This document shows, piece after piece, positions 22,801 to 36,882 of a stretch of 64,000 nucleotides of DNA (within the stretch, counting starts at the first letter, position 1; the number at the start of each line of letters is the position of its first letter). The DNA comes from Pleodorina starrii (Eukaryota; Chlorophyta; Chlorophyceae; Chlamydomonadales; Volvocaceae), in contig BRXU01000003.1 of the NCBI GenBank assembly GCA_030267565.1, positions 1,224,001 to 1,288,000 on the forward strand, in the 5' to 3' direction. A program made the translations under genes and the position numbers. Under the pieces are notes generated by a model, which searched no databases, was not told the origin of the DNA, and saw nothing but the letters and a program-made list of their open reading frames with translations.

Positions 22801-25800
22801 CATCCTGCACCTTGGTAACTTGAATTTCAAGTACGTGCGGTCAACGGCTTCGTCGGGGAGGGTGGCCTGGGCCTGTAGAGAAACGCAAAGCGGTCTATGT
22901 ACCCTTCACGTTCGGTGTTCCCGACCGCCCTGGCCTGTCGCCCGGCATTAGCGCACCGGCACTGGGGCAGGTCTTAGGACGCTGCCTGACGCTAACACTA
23001 GAAAGCGCAGGCCTCTGGGGCCGCAGATCGGTCCCTACAAGTGTGCGCAATCCTCCAGGGGATGCTCTCTTGCAGTACATCGCTCCAGCAGAAGCCGTGC
23101 CTGCAGCACTCCGCATACGTGGGACAAAGCACCTCGGCATGATGGCCTCTAGAGGCCCCTGGGCAGTTCTGGGGCTTAGAGCCCGCTCACGGGCACGTAT
23201 CACGGGCACATACGCGCGCAAGCCACATTCCTGCGGATTGCGACTAGAGCGCGCCGTGTTGCTCAGCAGCAAGGGCAACGGCCAAACTATTCCCGAACGG
23301 GCTTCCATGACGGGTGCTTGCATGAGTACGTGCCGTCAACGCGGTGACGGGCAACGGGAGTAACTTGTCTGTTTGATGGCCGAACGCACTCGGTCGCGCA
23401 ACCTGCCCTGGTGGGGCTCCCGTTGATGCTGCTCCTTCCCGTGTCAAATCGATCTGTCACTTCTGCAGCCCGGGGCCGGAGGATAGCGCGCTGGTTGCCC
23501 CCGCGACGGAGGAGGCCTTGGACTCGACTGGTAAGGTGCTACCTACTGCGCGCATGCGTGAGCGATGACTATACCCTGATGGTCCCGGCTGGTGTAGCTG
23601 TGGCAGCATCTTCCTCCCCGGGTTGCGGTTGATTTGCCGGAAGCCGCATACAGAACCGCGTGTCAAGGAATCCCTAATTAGTTTAGGGGTTGCGATGAGG
23701 CATCGAAGCTGGACCAAGGGGTGAACCCCTGTTGGCCCAGTGGCTGACTCCGGGTATAACTCCGGGGTAAGGCATGACACGAGTGGGCCGTATATCTAGT
23801 GCAAAGTTGAGCAAGAAGACTGGGCGGCGCTGGCGCTACGCCTGAGTGCGAACGTTCGGCGCCAAGTTTGCGTTACCTGTTAGCTTCTACCGTATCATCT
23901 ATTGACGTAGGTGCAGGCCCACGCCCGCTTTTGCAAGCCCCTGCTGGGTGAATCAATCGGGGCGAGCTGGCCAGTCGCACAGGCAGTTTGTCTACCGAAG
24001 GAACGTGCCCGTGTTTTTCCTTGCCTATGCACAACTTGCCTCTGCACAATCGAGAAGTAGTTTAGAGTGTGCCTGACTGCCCGTCCTGTGTGCTTCTGGG
24101 TCGTGCTAACCGATGTTCGCAGCTGCGCTACTGGGCGTGGACAAGGAGGAGCTGCGTAAGGCGCTGACGACGCGCGTGCGGCAGACGCCGGAGGGGCCCA
24201 TCGTCAGCCCGCTGGACGCCCGCGCGGCCACGGAGACGCGCGACTCGCTGGCGAAGATCATCTACGCCAAGATGTTCGACTGGCTGGTGCGGATGATCAA
24301 CGCCGCCATTGGCGAGGACAAGTGGGTGCCGCATACATTTCCGGGGCGCGGGAGGGTGTGGGACTAATCGCAACAGGGTAGTGACGAGAGCTGCCGTTCC
24401 ACCTTTATTATGCGATTCCACCTTCCTCTTTTTGTGGATACGCCCGCTCCTTGTCCTCTTGTTATGTGCTATTCCGAAAGCCCCCTGGACCCCCAGATCG
24501 TCCTATAGCTAACTGCTGTGCCAATGGAGGCAACCCGATGCCATAGTCGAGGCGTCTGGCTGTCAAAGCGCAAATGGTTTTGCTTCCAGAACCCCATTCA
24601 CAAGGGTTTGCATTGTGAATGATTGTCTCTGCAGGAACTGCGCGGCGAGCGTCGGCGTACTGGACATTTACGGCTTCGAGCAGTTCCAGTACAACGACTT
24701 TGAGCAGTTCTGCATTAACCTGGCCAACGAGAAGCTGCAGCAGCACTTCAATCAGCACGTCTTCAAGATGGAGCAGGTGCGGCGTGAAAGGCTGCGTGTG
24801 CATGATGTATACTAGAGCGTGCCGTGCCCGCGATGAGTATAAGATCTGTTGTACCAAGCTGTCACTCAAAGGGAGGCGGCGCGGTTCCGGCCCGCCAAAA
24901 GGGGCCTGATCAAATCGGACCGCCTGAGCAAAGCGCATTTCTGTGCCCACGGTGACCGCCCCGCGCCATGGCCCAAGGATACCCGGAGCCGGCTCTGTGC
25001 AGGCGCACCGGCCCCTCCAGCATCTTCAATGATGCTGAGGGGGCCAGTGCTTCGTTTCTCTAAACGCTCGCACCCGTGCTTGTTGGTGTGTTTTGCGGCG
25101 CACTTACAGGCGGAGTACGAGCGCGAGCGGATTGATTGGAGCTACATCCAGTTCGTGGACAACCAGGATGTGCTGGACCTGATCGAGGGCAAGGTCGGCA
25201 TTCTGGACCTGCTCGACGAGGTCTGCAGGTGAGGAACGCGGGAGGAGTGGGCTTTGATGCGGAAAACGTGCGGTGAGGGCGCAATGTTAGGAGCGGCGTT
25301 ATGCCGAGGAACTGAAACGCCGGCGTTTGTGGACAGTGCGGCCCATGACTCGAGTGTTAACTGCATCCGTAGCGGCGAATGGGCGTGTGCGGCAAGGTTA
25401 GCATGCGCCGTGGCCTTGAGTCGTCAGGCCACCATGTCTGCCCGCATCCTCGTCGCTTCGCGCTTCCCTTGTAGGTTCGTGGACGCCAAGGGCAAGGACT
25501 TCGCGGAGAAGCTCTACAGCGCGCAGACGTGCAAGGAGTCCCGCCGCTTTTCCAAGCCCAAGACCTCCGTGACGCAGTTCATTATCGACCACTATGCTGG
25601 CCCCGTCAAGTACGACACGGCAAACTTCATCGACAAGAATAAGGACTTCGTGGTCCCGGAGCACCAGGCCCTGCTGGGCTCCTCCAGCCAGCCCTTCATT
25701 GCAGCACTGTTTACGGAGATGGACGCAGCGGGAGACGCCAACGGGGCGGCGGCGCCGCCGCCGGGCCGCCGCGGCGCGGCCAAGGGCGTCAAGTTCAACT

Positions 25801-28800
25801 CGGTGGGCAGCCAGTTCAAGAAGCAACTGGCGGAGCTGATGGTGCAGTTGCACGCCATGGAGCCGCACTACATTCGCTGCATCAAGCCCAACGAGAGTGC
25901 GCAGGCAAGGCGACTGGGATGGTCGATTTCTCCAGCGGCGCTGCTTGTTGAACACGCACATAGCTGCCGGCTGCTGTTTGACTGAGCGCTGCGCTTGTTG
26001 ATGAACTCGGAATGCTGCTTGACGCTGCTTGGCGACTCTTTTTTCACTTGTCTGCAGCCCGGCGTGTTCGAGAACAAGAACGTGCTGCACCAGCTCAAGT
26101 GCGGTGGTGTCATGGAGGCGGTGCGCATCAGCTGCGCCGGTGAGCTGTTCGTCTGGTGCAGCTCCGTAACTTTCCCCACGCGCGGCGCGCGGGCTAGTAT
26201 TTTCCTGCGGGTGCTTTAGGACTGCATCCTTTGTCCAAACCCGCCGTAATGCTGATGCGCCTTTCAGGGACACCGGTGCGTTCCTAAAGAAAAGTAAACA
26301 TGGTCGCTGACATCCGTTGGCCTCTGAAGCCTCCCACCGATAGCAGTTCTGGTGCACGTTTGCATTTCCTGCACTATGCGACCCTTTCTCCACATCTGAT
26401 TCCTGGTCCTCTTGCCTCATCGCTCCGCCAACTGCACTACGGCTACGCAGGCTTCCCATCGAAGCGGCCCTACGACGAATTCGTCGACCACTTCTGGCAG
26501 CTCGCGCCCGATCTGCTCAAGACGGACGCGGACGACAAGGAGGTGACCAAGGCCATCCTGGCTAAGGCGGGGGTCAGCGGCTACCAGCTGGGCCTTACCA
26601 AGGTGGGCGGATTCACAAAGCAGCAGATGGGTTGTTAGTTGTGACAGGGTGGTGCATTTACCCTATCGGACGGCAGCGGGTTGTATGACCTGAGCTAGGG
26701 AAGTGCCCTTGCCTGCCCCCGCCGCGTACATGGGCCCTTCGTGTTTTTGTGGACTGATTCGTTATGTCCAAGGTTTTTCAAGCTCATGGTCGGGCCGGCG
26801 TTAGGACTTCCTGGACACGCTCCATTCTCAAAGCGACGTGCCGGCTTATGTGCAGGTCTTCATGCGCGCTGGGCAAATGGCCCAGCTGGACAAGATGCGC
26901 ACGGACACGCTCAACAGCGCCGCCATCACAATTCAACGCTTCGTCCGTGGCACCCTGGCGCGCTGGCGCTTCGCAGCGGCGCGCGCGGCAGTGCTCAAGA
27001 TCCAGTGCGCCGTGCGTGCCTGGGCCGCGCGGAAGCTGGCGATGCAGCTGCGGCGGGAGAAGGCCGCGCTCACCATCCAGGTGCGGGTGTCGGCTGGTGT
27101 AGGCAAGGGATGGGCAACTCTACCGTGGTGCAACGCCTGTGCCTGACGCTCATTCGGGCGGGGCCGTTCCTCCCCGGTCACGTGCGGAAAATGCATATCC
27201 ATGGAAGCCACCAGGAGCGTGCACATGCACTCGTGCTGGACAATTGTGTGCGCTGACACACGTCCTGCCAATCCCAAAGCCCCCCCATACGCGCAATATC
27301 CTATACCGGCATCCCCCAAATATCATTTGTCCATATTATCCCGCCCGCAGCGCATGTGGCGCGGATACAAGGCGCGCTCAACATACCTGGAGCAGCGCCG
27401 CCTTATCATGGCGGTGCAGTCCATGTTCCGCGGCCGCAACGCCCGCCAGCGCTTGGAGCAGCTGCGCCGAATGCGCGCGGCCATCACCATCCAGAAGTGC
27501 TGGCGCTGCTTCGTGGCACGGCGGTCCTTCTTGGCAACGCGCAAGGCGGCGATGGCGGTGCAGAACGGCTTCCGGATCAAGGTTCGTGGGCGCCAACGAC
27601 TGCACACGCTGCGTCGCGTTTGCGTTCATGATGCGGTGTACCCGTCGATCACGCCTGCAGGCGCGCGGCCCGGTTTGCATTCACTTGATCCGAAGAGTAT
27701 TTGCCAGATGGTCCCGTGCAGAATGCATCTGTCGGGTTGGTGTTAAGCGGCGCTACCCCCAAACGCTTGCGTACATCGTGTACGCAGGTGGCCCGTCGCG
27801 AGCTGCGCACGCTACGGCAGCAGGCCCGCGAGGGCACCAAGCTCCTGGAGGACAAAAAAGCACTGGAGCAGAAAGTGCACGAGTTGCAAGCCATGCTGGA
27901 AACGGTGCAGGGCCAGCGCAACGAGCTTCGGCAGCAGGCAAGGCCGGGCGGGCCTGTCGTGTCGCAGGCATTTTGGGGTCTTGGGGCTGAGGGACCCGGC
28001 GCGAAATTGCACCATGGCGAAAGGGTGGCGCAGCCACGGCACAGTGGGATGCCTGGATTTCGCGGTTGGCTCATTCTCAATGCGTTTCAGAAGTCGAGCG
28101 CTGGTTCACATGCGGCTCGTGCTAACCTGGTGCGCATGTATTAGCTGATCTGGGTATTTTTGCTCTTGAATTGTGAAATTTTCCTGGCTTGTGGCCCCCC
28201 TCGCTGCTTTCTGGTACTTTCGCGCTTCTCCTCCGCGTCCTTAACTGGATCGGCCATGCCGCGGCACTTGTTGATCATCACACGTTGTTTGCCCCTCGAT
28301 CGTCTGGTTCTTCTCGCACAGGTCAAGGAAGAGCTGGCCGCCCGCGCCGAGGTGGAACGGGAGATGGAAGTGCTGCGGGCGGAGCTGGAAGTGGTCAACC
28401 GGGGCCGCCTCGAGGAGACCCAGCAACTCAACGCGGCGTTGCAGCAGGAGAAGGAGGCCCTGGAGCAGGTGCAAGGGTTCCGGGTCTGAGGGCTTGATTG
28501 CGGGGTCGAGCTGCCCGCATTATATTATGTGTTATGCGTAATGATAGGGTTTGGGGAGTTGCGAATGCGTGCCACGCTCGTGTATCATTGGTCTTGTGTC
28601 ACTTAGCGCTAGCCCCGGCCCCTGCTCATGCGGGTTCCCACAGGAGAACGCTACCCTGAGGGAGCGACTGGTCTCCGGGGAGGATCAGGCCAACCGCAAG
28701 GCCGCCGAGATGGCCACTGCGCTCAAGAAGGCGCAGGACTACATCGGCCAGCTCATGAGCGAGCGCAGCCAGATCGACAAGAAGTTCCACGAGATGAAAA

Positions 28801-30745
28801 CGGACCTCATCACGCGGCTGCAGAACGCCTGCGCACAGCGAGACGAGGCCCGCGGGCGGGTGCGTGGGGGGCTGGCGGCAGGGCTTGACCGGTAGCGGCG
28901 GTGGGGCCATGCCCAGGCGCGGAATGGGCATTCTGAGGAGCCCTGGTAATGGTGGGACTAGTGCTCACACTGGGCAGGGCCAGCAGCTGAAGCGAGGGCC
29001 CGTGCTCCTGGCAGCGCAATGACGTTGATAGCCGCGGGGAGCGAGGGCGCGCGGTGTGAAACTGGACGGCAGCGATAGGCGCTTTATCTGAGAATCCTTA
29101 ATGCGGCCTTTGCCGAACTAGCCAATGTGGTCTGGACTCCACCAAACATGGGTGCTAGAGTTACAGCTTTGAGGGTCTATGCTCGGTGAGGCAAGCTGTG
29201 CAGCTGCCGCGGGGTCTTACCTTTCGTGCGGTGAACGGCAACCTTCGCTTGACATGATTTCCGTCGCCCCGGCGCTTTCCACTGCAGGTGCTGGAGTTGG
29301 AAAACGAGAACACCAAGCTGTCCGAGTCCTTGCAGGTTAGCAGGGTTGCGTGCTCTGGCGAAATGAATGAAGAGACTTCAGGCAGAGTTGCTGCTTCCTT
29401 GCTGGGAGCCGGGTCTGGGTCGGCTGGCAGCAAGGAACGTCGTGGCTTTTCCTTGAATGCAGGTCAAGGACAGGGAGCTGGCGGCCGCGAACGCAGCTGC
29501 GGCCGCTGTGCAAATCGTGCAGTCTGCCGCCGGACCGGCCGGCGTCCCCACCGCCGCCGCCTCGCCGGGTCCCGTGGGGACCCCCGTCGCGCCCCCAGCG
29601 ACCGCCATGCAGAACATGTTCCAGAAGCTCCAAGCCTCCGCGCCAGGTGGGTGCGCAGAACGAGCCTGCGCTCCCGCCAACATTTCGTTGCTGTTGCACT
29701 TGGGCCGCGTTGAAACATTGACCGGAAACACGGCACTCTGGGGGCCTCCTTCGGGGTCTAGGTCGGGGGCCTCGCCTGGAGCAAACGTACCAGGTTATTG
29801 CTCTGCAATTCACTGCTTTTCCGTTCACAAGGCGGGCTTGGCTGGCAGGGCCGTGGCAGTGCACCAACTTGTCCATCCATGAGAGCTTTGCTGCGCACCC
29901 ATTTGGACTGGTGCAGGGTACGCTCGCAACGTCGCAGACAACATCAGCGGCCTCTTCGCTAAAGAGGGACCACAAATGCGGACGCCGCCCCGAGCGGGGA
30001 TCACGGTCGGCGAAGACGATATGCGGTGGGTGCCTGTTGGGCTCATGCACGGGCCTGGAATGGCTTCGCAAGCGTCTTCGCTGAAGCTTTCATCTAGTTA
30101 CAGACACCTAATAAGTGATGCCTGCCCCCGGTCACGCACCTGGCGATAACATAGACGTGCCAATAGGCCCTTTGCCCGGTTTAGACCGTTCTGCCCACCG
30201 CTCGAGTTGCTGCTTACCACAATGCGCTGCCGCTCTCGCTTACCCTGCTCTCCCACCCCCACCCACCCAGGTCGCCCGGCCTCAGCAGTATCCCGAGCAG
30301 CGCGGGCGCGGGCCCGGAGAGCGAGGCGGACCGCCGCATGCGGGAGGCGCAGATGAAGCAGGTGGCGATGCTTGCAGAGAAGCGCAAGGCGGAGGAGGAC
30401 CGCTTGCTGGCCGCGCTCACGGCGCCACTGCCAACCTCCAGTAGCGGGCAGCAGCAGGACGGGGCGGGGCCGTTGGGGATGGGCTTCTACAAGGGCCGGC
30501 CGGTCGCTGCGATCGTCATCTTCAGGTGAGCAATGGAAGCTGCGGGTGCTAAGGCGAGGTCTTTAGCGCTCCTTGCGGGTCTGTCCCTGCTCACTGTCGT
30601 GTTGTGAAATCTGGATCCAATGCATGTGTGTACATCGTTGATTGGCGGGGAAAAGCCCTTCCAGCTCTGCATGTCGACATGTCCCGGACGGATATCGCGG
30701 CATTCCCACTTGAGAACGATGCGACCAAGGGCATGCTGCGGAACG

Positions 30746-30783
<38 letters not shown>

Positions 30784-33700
30784 GATGGGGTGTTACGCTG
30801 TGGGCGACTCGTCCTGAGAACGGACTAGCACTGGGCACTCGCCTGGAGGACGGACGAGCACCAGGTGCCCTGATCGGGCGGAAACACAGCGCAGGGGCGG
30901 GCGCGCGGCTACGTCTGTCTATCTGTCCCGCCGCACGCGCGTCACTCCCTCGAGCAAGCCCCCTCACTGCCCCTTGCTAAGCAACTCAGAGAGAAGTAAA
31001 CCTCACGAGAGGCGCTGTGTCAACCGTTTTGTCAAAATAATATTTATTTAGTTAGCCTGGCCACTGACAACAGTGGGCTCCAGACCCTCGTTCGAGGAGG
31101 TAAGCCAGCCGGCCAGCTTGCAGGTGCACTGCCAGGTCTGCCACGGAAACTATGGCGTTGTCTCAACAGCTAAGGCCGGCCCTCCATGCCCTCATGCGCC
31201 CTGTTCCGCATGCAGGTACTGTCTCCACTCGCGCGCCTTCCAGGCCGACCGCACCGCCATCTTCGACCGCATCGTGTCGGTCATTGGCCAGCAGGTGCGT
31301 TGATGGCGCCTGCCCGTCGATGACCGCGCGGAGGTATCGCTCCGATCTTCCGGGGGCATAGGTTGCAGAAAGCATTTTGTGTATTATGCACGTGACGCCA
31401 AGTGGCGACGGACAGCCTCGCAACTTGAGAAAATTTACCGGTATGGTGGTGTGGTATTCGGGTCTCATATCCTTCAGTGAAGGCTTTGTCCTTTCTCGGC
31501 GGGTCTTCTGTTCTCCCTGGGGAACAGCAGCTATAAATCCATCCGAATGGCAGGCATGCCGCTGTTAATGGCCTCCTCGTGCCCCGCGGACCCGCAGGTG
31601 GAGCGGGGCCAAGAGGACAACAACTGCCTCTCCTACTGGCTCTCGAACACGGTCACGCTGTTGCACATGCTTAATAAGAACGTCAAGCCCGCGTCGGGCA
31701 GCATGAACAAGGCGCGGGGCGGCGTCACGGCGGCCGGGGTGGGCGGCGCAGCGCGGTCCGTGCTGGGCGCCATGTTCGGCAGCCGCAGCGGCGCGTCGCC
31801 GGGCTCGTTGTCGCACACGGAGGCGTCCATACACGGCGGCGGCGTAGGTGAGCGATGAGCGGGCTACTGTTTGCCGTATCGTCATGGATTGAGCAGCTGC
31901 TGCAGCTGCCGTCGTTGGAGGTGGGATGAGGTGGGAGCTGAGGGCGGCAGGCAGGTTGGTGCCCTCGCGGATTTGTTGGTAGGGGGCATGAAAGCTCTGT
32001 CCCGGCGCGCGCCTGGCACCGGGACCAGATGCCGCCCAGTCTATTCAGCTGGACTCTCTGCCCTTCCATATGGTGATGTGGCAACCCCTGGTCAGTCGCG
32101 TTAATCGCATCCCTGAGGCTTTGCCTTCGTTGTGTCGATGTTGTGTCAATCCAGGCGGTTTCAAGCAGGTGGAGGCCAAGTACCCCGCCCTGCTGTTTAA
32201 GCAGCAGCTAGACGCGTTCGTGCAAAAGATCTTTCCCATGATCCGTGACAACGTCCGGAAGGAGATTTCGCCCATGCTCAACAACTGCATCCACACGCCC
32301 AAGGCGTCCGGGCGCACGGCGGCCCGCCCAGGCGCCGCGGCACCCGCTGGCGGCGACAAAGCCGCAGGTGCGCTGCTGCCCTCCAGTGCGTTGCACTAGG
32401 CCACGTGCATAGCACAGGAGTACGGCGCAACAGATAAGTCGAGACCCTGCAGGACAAGCCTGTACCGCGCTTGTATTGTACACATTGCGTAGCGACAGTT
32501 GTGCAAGGGCGCGTAGATAAAACGGCCGTGCAAGTACATTGGCAGACCTGTTGGTGTGGATGGCTACATGCAGGCGCCGCCGGTGCGGCCCAGCAGGCCG
32601 CCTCGCACAAGTCTTGGACGGACATCTTGCACGTGCTGGACACGTTGCTGGCCTTGGTCAAGGCAAACAACGTGCCCAAGGTGCTGGTGCAGGTAAGAGC
32701 CAGCAGAGCCATGGGGTGAGAGGCACGATGGAGCCAGGTGGCCCTCTGCCGTGCTTGCCGACCCGCGTTCGCAGCATGTAAGCACGCACAGCTCACCGTT
32801 TGTTTATTTAGGCTGGCTCATCTTCTGTTCTCCGGCCATTGATGAAGATGAAGTTCTTTCACCTGGTGGAAGTGCGTGCGCCTGCTGCGCCTTGACTGCT
32901 GCTGGCTACATACACGGCTGTTATTACGGATGTCGTCCCTTCCCCGTCCCCTCGTTTCCGGCCACCCCGCAGGCGCTGTTCAAGCAGCTCTTCCGCTTCA
33001 TCAACGTGCAGCTCTTCAACCAGCTGCTGCTGCGGCGAGAGTGCTGCTCCTTCTCCAACGGCGAGTACGTCAAGACGGGACTGGAGCAGGTGGCGCACTG
33101 GATCAACGGGGCGGGGGCGGACTACATCGCCGACTCGTGGGAGGAACTCAAGTACCTGCGCCAGGTACGTATGCGGGGGCGGGCGCATGGCTGGGGGAAG
33201 AGCCCAGTGCATAAGGAGAATTAGACAGCTGGCGTACTTTTTTTGATGTAATTACAACCGTATAATTGTTACTGATGTGCACCGTACTACGTCGTGTATT
33301 TTGTGCAGGCGGTGACCTTCCTGGTGATCGGCAACAAGCCCAAGAAGAGCCTGGAGGAGATCACATCGGACCTGTGCCCCGTCCTCTCCATTCAGCAGCT
33401 TTACCGCATCTCGACCATGTACTGGGACGACAAGTACAACACGGAGACGGTGCGTTACCCCAACCATCTGTCACGCGAAAGCGCTGCTCAACCAGGCTTG
33501 TGCTTGCCATAGGCGCCTGAAACATGCCTGCATTCATTCAGATGATTTACAATTGCCCCTTCATGCCAGGGTGCCGCGTTTGACGCTTTGACTCTCTCTC
33601 TTTTGCTCTCCTGGCGTGTGTCTGCCCGCAGGTGTCGCCCGAGGTTCTGAGTCGCATGAAGCAGGCCATGGTGGACTCGAACAGCGCGGCCAGCCACTCG

Positions 33701-34107
33701 TTCCTGCTGGACGACGATTCGAGTCTGCCCTTCCAGGCGGCAGAGTTGCTCGCAAACATGGACGACAAGGTGAAGAGGCGTGGGCGCGTACGTGGGCAGG
33801 GTTGCTTTGCGTCCCTGTTGCGTGGCTGTCGGGTCGTCAGGTGTATAGTTGGCACTTCCTAGTTGGTGTAGTGACAAGCGGAGAGGCGAAGTCTGAACAT
33901 GTGTTTTCCCAAACTGACTACCAAACATGAAGCGTTACCGTGACCCGCATTGCTGTCGCCCTCTCGTACTTTGTGGGCGCTTTTTGCACTGCGCAGGACC
34001 TGTACGGCGGCATTCCGATGCCGGAGGTGCTGCAAGACGGTGACGGTGCGGCGTCGTTCGCGTTTCTGGAAAAGGAGCTGCGCTTCGCGGCACCGGCGGC
34101 GCAGTAA
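19871..34107 (+). CDS. class XI myosin heavy chain, complete, 30 exons, 1671 aa
   Basis: Exons: 19871-20065, 20143-20406, 20959-21084, 21900-22106, 22354-22479, 22727-22830, 23469-23530, 24123-24321, 24635-24776, 25110-25228, 25475-25904, 26058-26139, 26451-26602, 26856-27080, 27351-27581, 27788-27937, 28322-28468, 28644-28859, 29288-29335, 29463-29646, 29917-30025, 30271-30525, 31216-31294, 31598-31847, 32155-32367, 32574-32692, 32973-33164, 33309-33449, 33632-33769, 33997-34107. All phases match. Order: SH3-like N-terminus, motor with P-loop GESGAGKT (156-163), switch [10 protein letters not shown] (214-222) and switch II LDIYGFE, six IQ motifs (about 745-900), coiled coil (about 900-1090), linker, and DIL cargo-binding domain (about 1245-1640). 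This actin motor drives organelle transport and cytoplasmic streaming in the green lineage. Introns after 25904 and 27937 start with GC. The 3' half is duplicated downstream. Confidence 0.95.
30745..30784 (+). repeat. (GTT)n microsatellite in a myosin intron
   Basis: About 13 GTT units. Confidence 0.95.
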
Positions 34108-35630
34108 CGTCCGGCAGTACAGCGTCTGCATAACTGGGCGGCATCCAGCTGGCTGCAGCGCAGGTCTTGCATGCAATCCATCCACCCATGGGCGGCGCAG
34201 GGCCGGCAGCGCCGGTGGTGCACCAGCGTAGGCAAGGGCAGTGGCGGCACGCATATGCCTGGCATCGGCCCTGGAGCCGTGGCTGAAGTGACGTTCATTC
34301 GCTGCTTTTGGACGCTGACGACGACAGAGGTAGACGTAACGTTGAGCCGTCGGTGGCCTCGCGCTGTCATGCTGGCGCGAGCGTGCATAACTAGCTAGTG
34401 AAGGCGTGGCAGCCGGGTAGTCCTTTGGGCGGCAGGAGGAGCGCACATGCAACTGCAGCAGCTGGCGCCTTCTCGTCGGTATACGTTGTGCAGCCGTCGG
34501 CAAGGGAGCTGTCATGGAGCTGTCGTGGAGCTGTCATGCTGAGACCGGTAGTTATAAACAGACATGGGAGAGGGGCTGAGTGCACGACCTCGAGACATGG
34601 CGCAAGGGGGCAACGGGGCACACTATGCGGGCTGGGGCCAGCAGGGGGTAGATGAAGAGATATGTAGGACGATCAATAGCGTATACATATGAGTTGTCGA
34701 GGTCGCTGTCGTCACACTAGGCTGAAGACGGGGCCGAGAACCCGGGTGGGTGGGCCGCAATTGCGGTATGACTGGTGGACGCCGGCAAGCATGAGCCGGT
34801 TTGATTTGAGGGAGCACTGCCGTACTCTTGTGTGAGCAATCAGCAGCGAGGAGGACGGAGGAACCTGGTCTTACGGGACCATAGATGCCCAAGACTCTAG
34901 GGAGGGGGTGGTGGTGCGTGGGTGTGGGGCTGAGTGACGGCGTTGCTGTGTGACAAAACTGCTGACATGCCGTCAAAATGCACGTGTGTATGCGTCAGGA
35001 CGAGGTTCTCGGTGTGTCCATTCCTCGCGTTCAGAGCTTCGTGACGACAACGAAACATGATAGCAGACCCCACGACGTAACATCAATGGAGCAAACGCGA
35101 AGGCGTACGTCGTCTTGACGTGGGACACACATGTTCAGGGGTTTTCCACCGCAGTCCTTTCTCTCTTTCTTTCTTCGTTCCTGCGCTTCGTCTTCGACTT
35201 CTTGTAATCGCATGCCTTGCATTCATGTGCTGTATGTCCCCAAGCACACGCCAGCCGTATGGGTCCCTACCAGAGGCTGTCGGCACGAGTGCGTGGCCTC
35301 ACTCGTGTGTGTATTATGTGCACATGCAGCTGCACAATCACCCTAGGACCTTCATGAAGGCGTGGCCGTGCCGCAGCTATCGTGGGGGCTCGCAGCATCT
35401 GTTTGCCCTCACCGGTGCTACAACACCACGACTTGTGCGCCATGCTAGCCGCTCTGCCTTGCTTTGTGAAAGTACGCAGAGGTGTTGTGTAACGGGCACA
35501 AGCCTCCCCTTTAAGAACATGAAAGCATCCTGCTGCACCACTGAACCAAACCCTACCGTCAACCAACCGGAGCACGGCACACCCAACATAAATATCACAA
35601 GTCACGGCGCGCACGAATCAAGAGCTCGGG
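34108..35630 (+). other. myosin XI 3' UTR and flank, repeated at 56505-58027
   Basis: No gene. The sequence after the myosin stop is closely matched by the sequence after the last tail copy, including a TGTAA and a CTTTCTCTCTTTCTTTC tract. Similarity ends at CACGAATCAAGAGCTCGG in both places. Confidence 0.8.
35203..35207 (+). terminator. candidate TGTAA poly(A) signal for myosin XI
   Basis: About 1.1 kb past the stop and preserved at the equivalent place (57583-57587) in the downstream copy, which supports a function. Confidence 0.5.
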
Positions 35631-36882
35631 AAGTTCTGATCGGGAAGTACTTGATTGCGGCGTTGGGGTCTTGGGGAAGGCAACAAGCAATGCAGCGAAG
35701 GAGCCGGCGGCGGCGGCAGGCCGAGCGAAGAAGGGTTGCGGGAGCGACGGCGGCAGACCGAAGAAGTACCTCACGGACGGGGAGCAGAGAGCAGCCAGGC
35801 CTGCCGCCAACCGTGAGCGTTACTACCTGAAGAAAGCCGCTCAGGAGGGAAAGGCGATGCCATCAGCGACGGACGCAGCAGCGATGGTGGTGCTAACTGC
35901 GTGCGACCGCTGCTGGGAAGAAGAGCCCGAGTGAGCGGTGGCTCGGTCGCCGCTGGGATCACGGCGGCAAGTGAGCCGCAGACGGCAAGCCGCTGCGGCC
36001 CGGCCGCCGGCACGGTTCAGTCGTCCCTAGCCTTCGCCGCCGCCTTGCGGAGCGACGATTCGGACACCGCTGCGGATGCCCCGGCCGTGGCGCCCATCTC
36101 CGTAGGCAGCATCTGCCTAGCGGCAGCATCTGCCAGCACATAAATACAGAGGAAGGAACGGCAACTTCGTTCCTCTAGGCAGTGGCGGACGCAGGAGGAG
36201 GAGGGTGTGCCCCTCATGCTGCCGGACGTTACTTCTCCGGCTCCGGTAGCCCAGTCAGCGCCCGCCTTACTTTTTCCCTGGTTCAGTCTTCGCTCGCCGC
36301 GCCGGGGGTAGAACTCCATCGCCAACTCTACCCGGGACGACGCCCCGTGGGTTCAGGGCCATGCTAGCCAACCGGGCCAGCAGCTCGCTACAATGAAGCC
36401 AGCCATCGCTTTCGATGAAGATGACGAAGCTGGCATGCATTGATCCGCCTGAAGAGCCCCCTTACTTCGTGGATGCGGGTTATACGGCCTCGGGCTTCAA
36501 TGGTTACGGTCCGTCGGAGTGACGAAGTGGCAGCAGTATGTACACGTGTTGGGACTTTATTTGGCTTGAGGCAAACGCGAGCTGCCGTACTCACCGCTTT
36601 GGGTATTCCTTTTGGCGTGAGATTAAGTGGGGAGTCGGGCGCGAGTTCCTTCAAGCGGGGCGCGAGACAAACGCTGCCGCACCGCACGTACGAAGAACCA
36701 ATCAAAGCGCGACAATCGTCATTTGAAACGGATCCATTTTCGAAAATCTAGGCTGCCCAAATGAAGATGTCCTCCGATTCCATAGACCCAATTGACGGGA
36801 ATTTGCAAACTTAGATGCCTGGTAACGACTGGTAAGGACACGGGTTTCGGTCGTACATAAAAGTGAGCCGCGGAAAGCAGTA
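35631..36882. other. unassigned region with an AT-hook-like open frame (35671-35934)
   Basis: The plus-strand frame 35671-35934 has no ATG at its start. It encodes a basic segment with GRPKKYLTDGEQRAARPAAN and RERYYLKKAAQEGK, where GRPKK resembles an AT-hook. It ends at TGA after EEEPE. This could be an exon of a mobile element or of a lost gene, and I cannot place it. The rest (35935-36882) shows no gene. The start of the LINE fragment below may extend into it. Confidence 0.35.
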
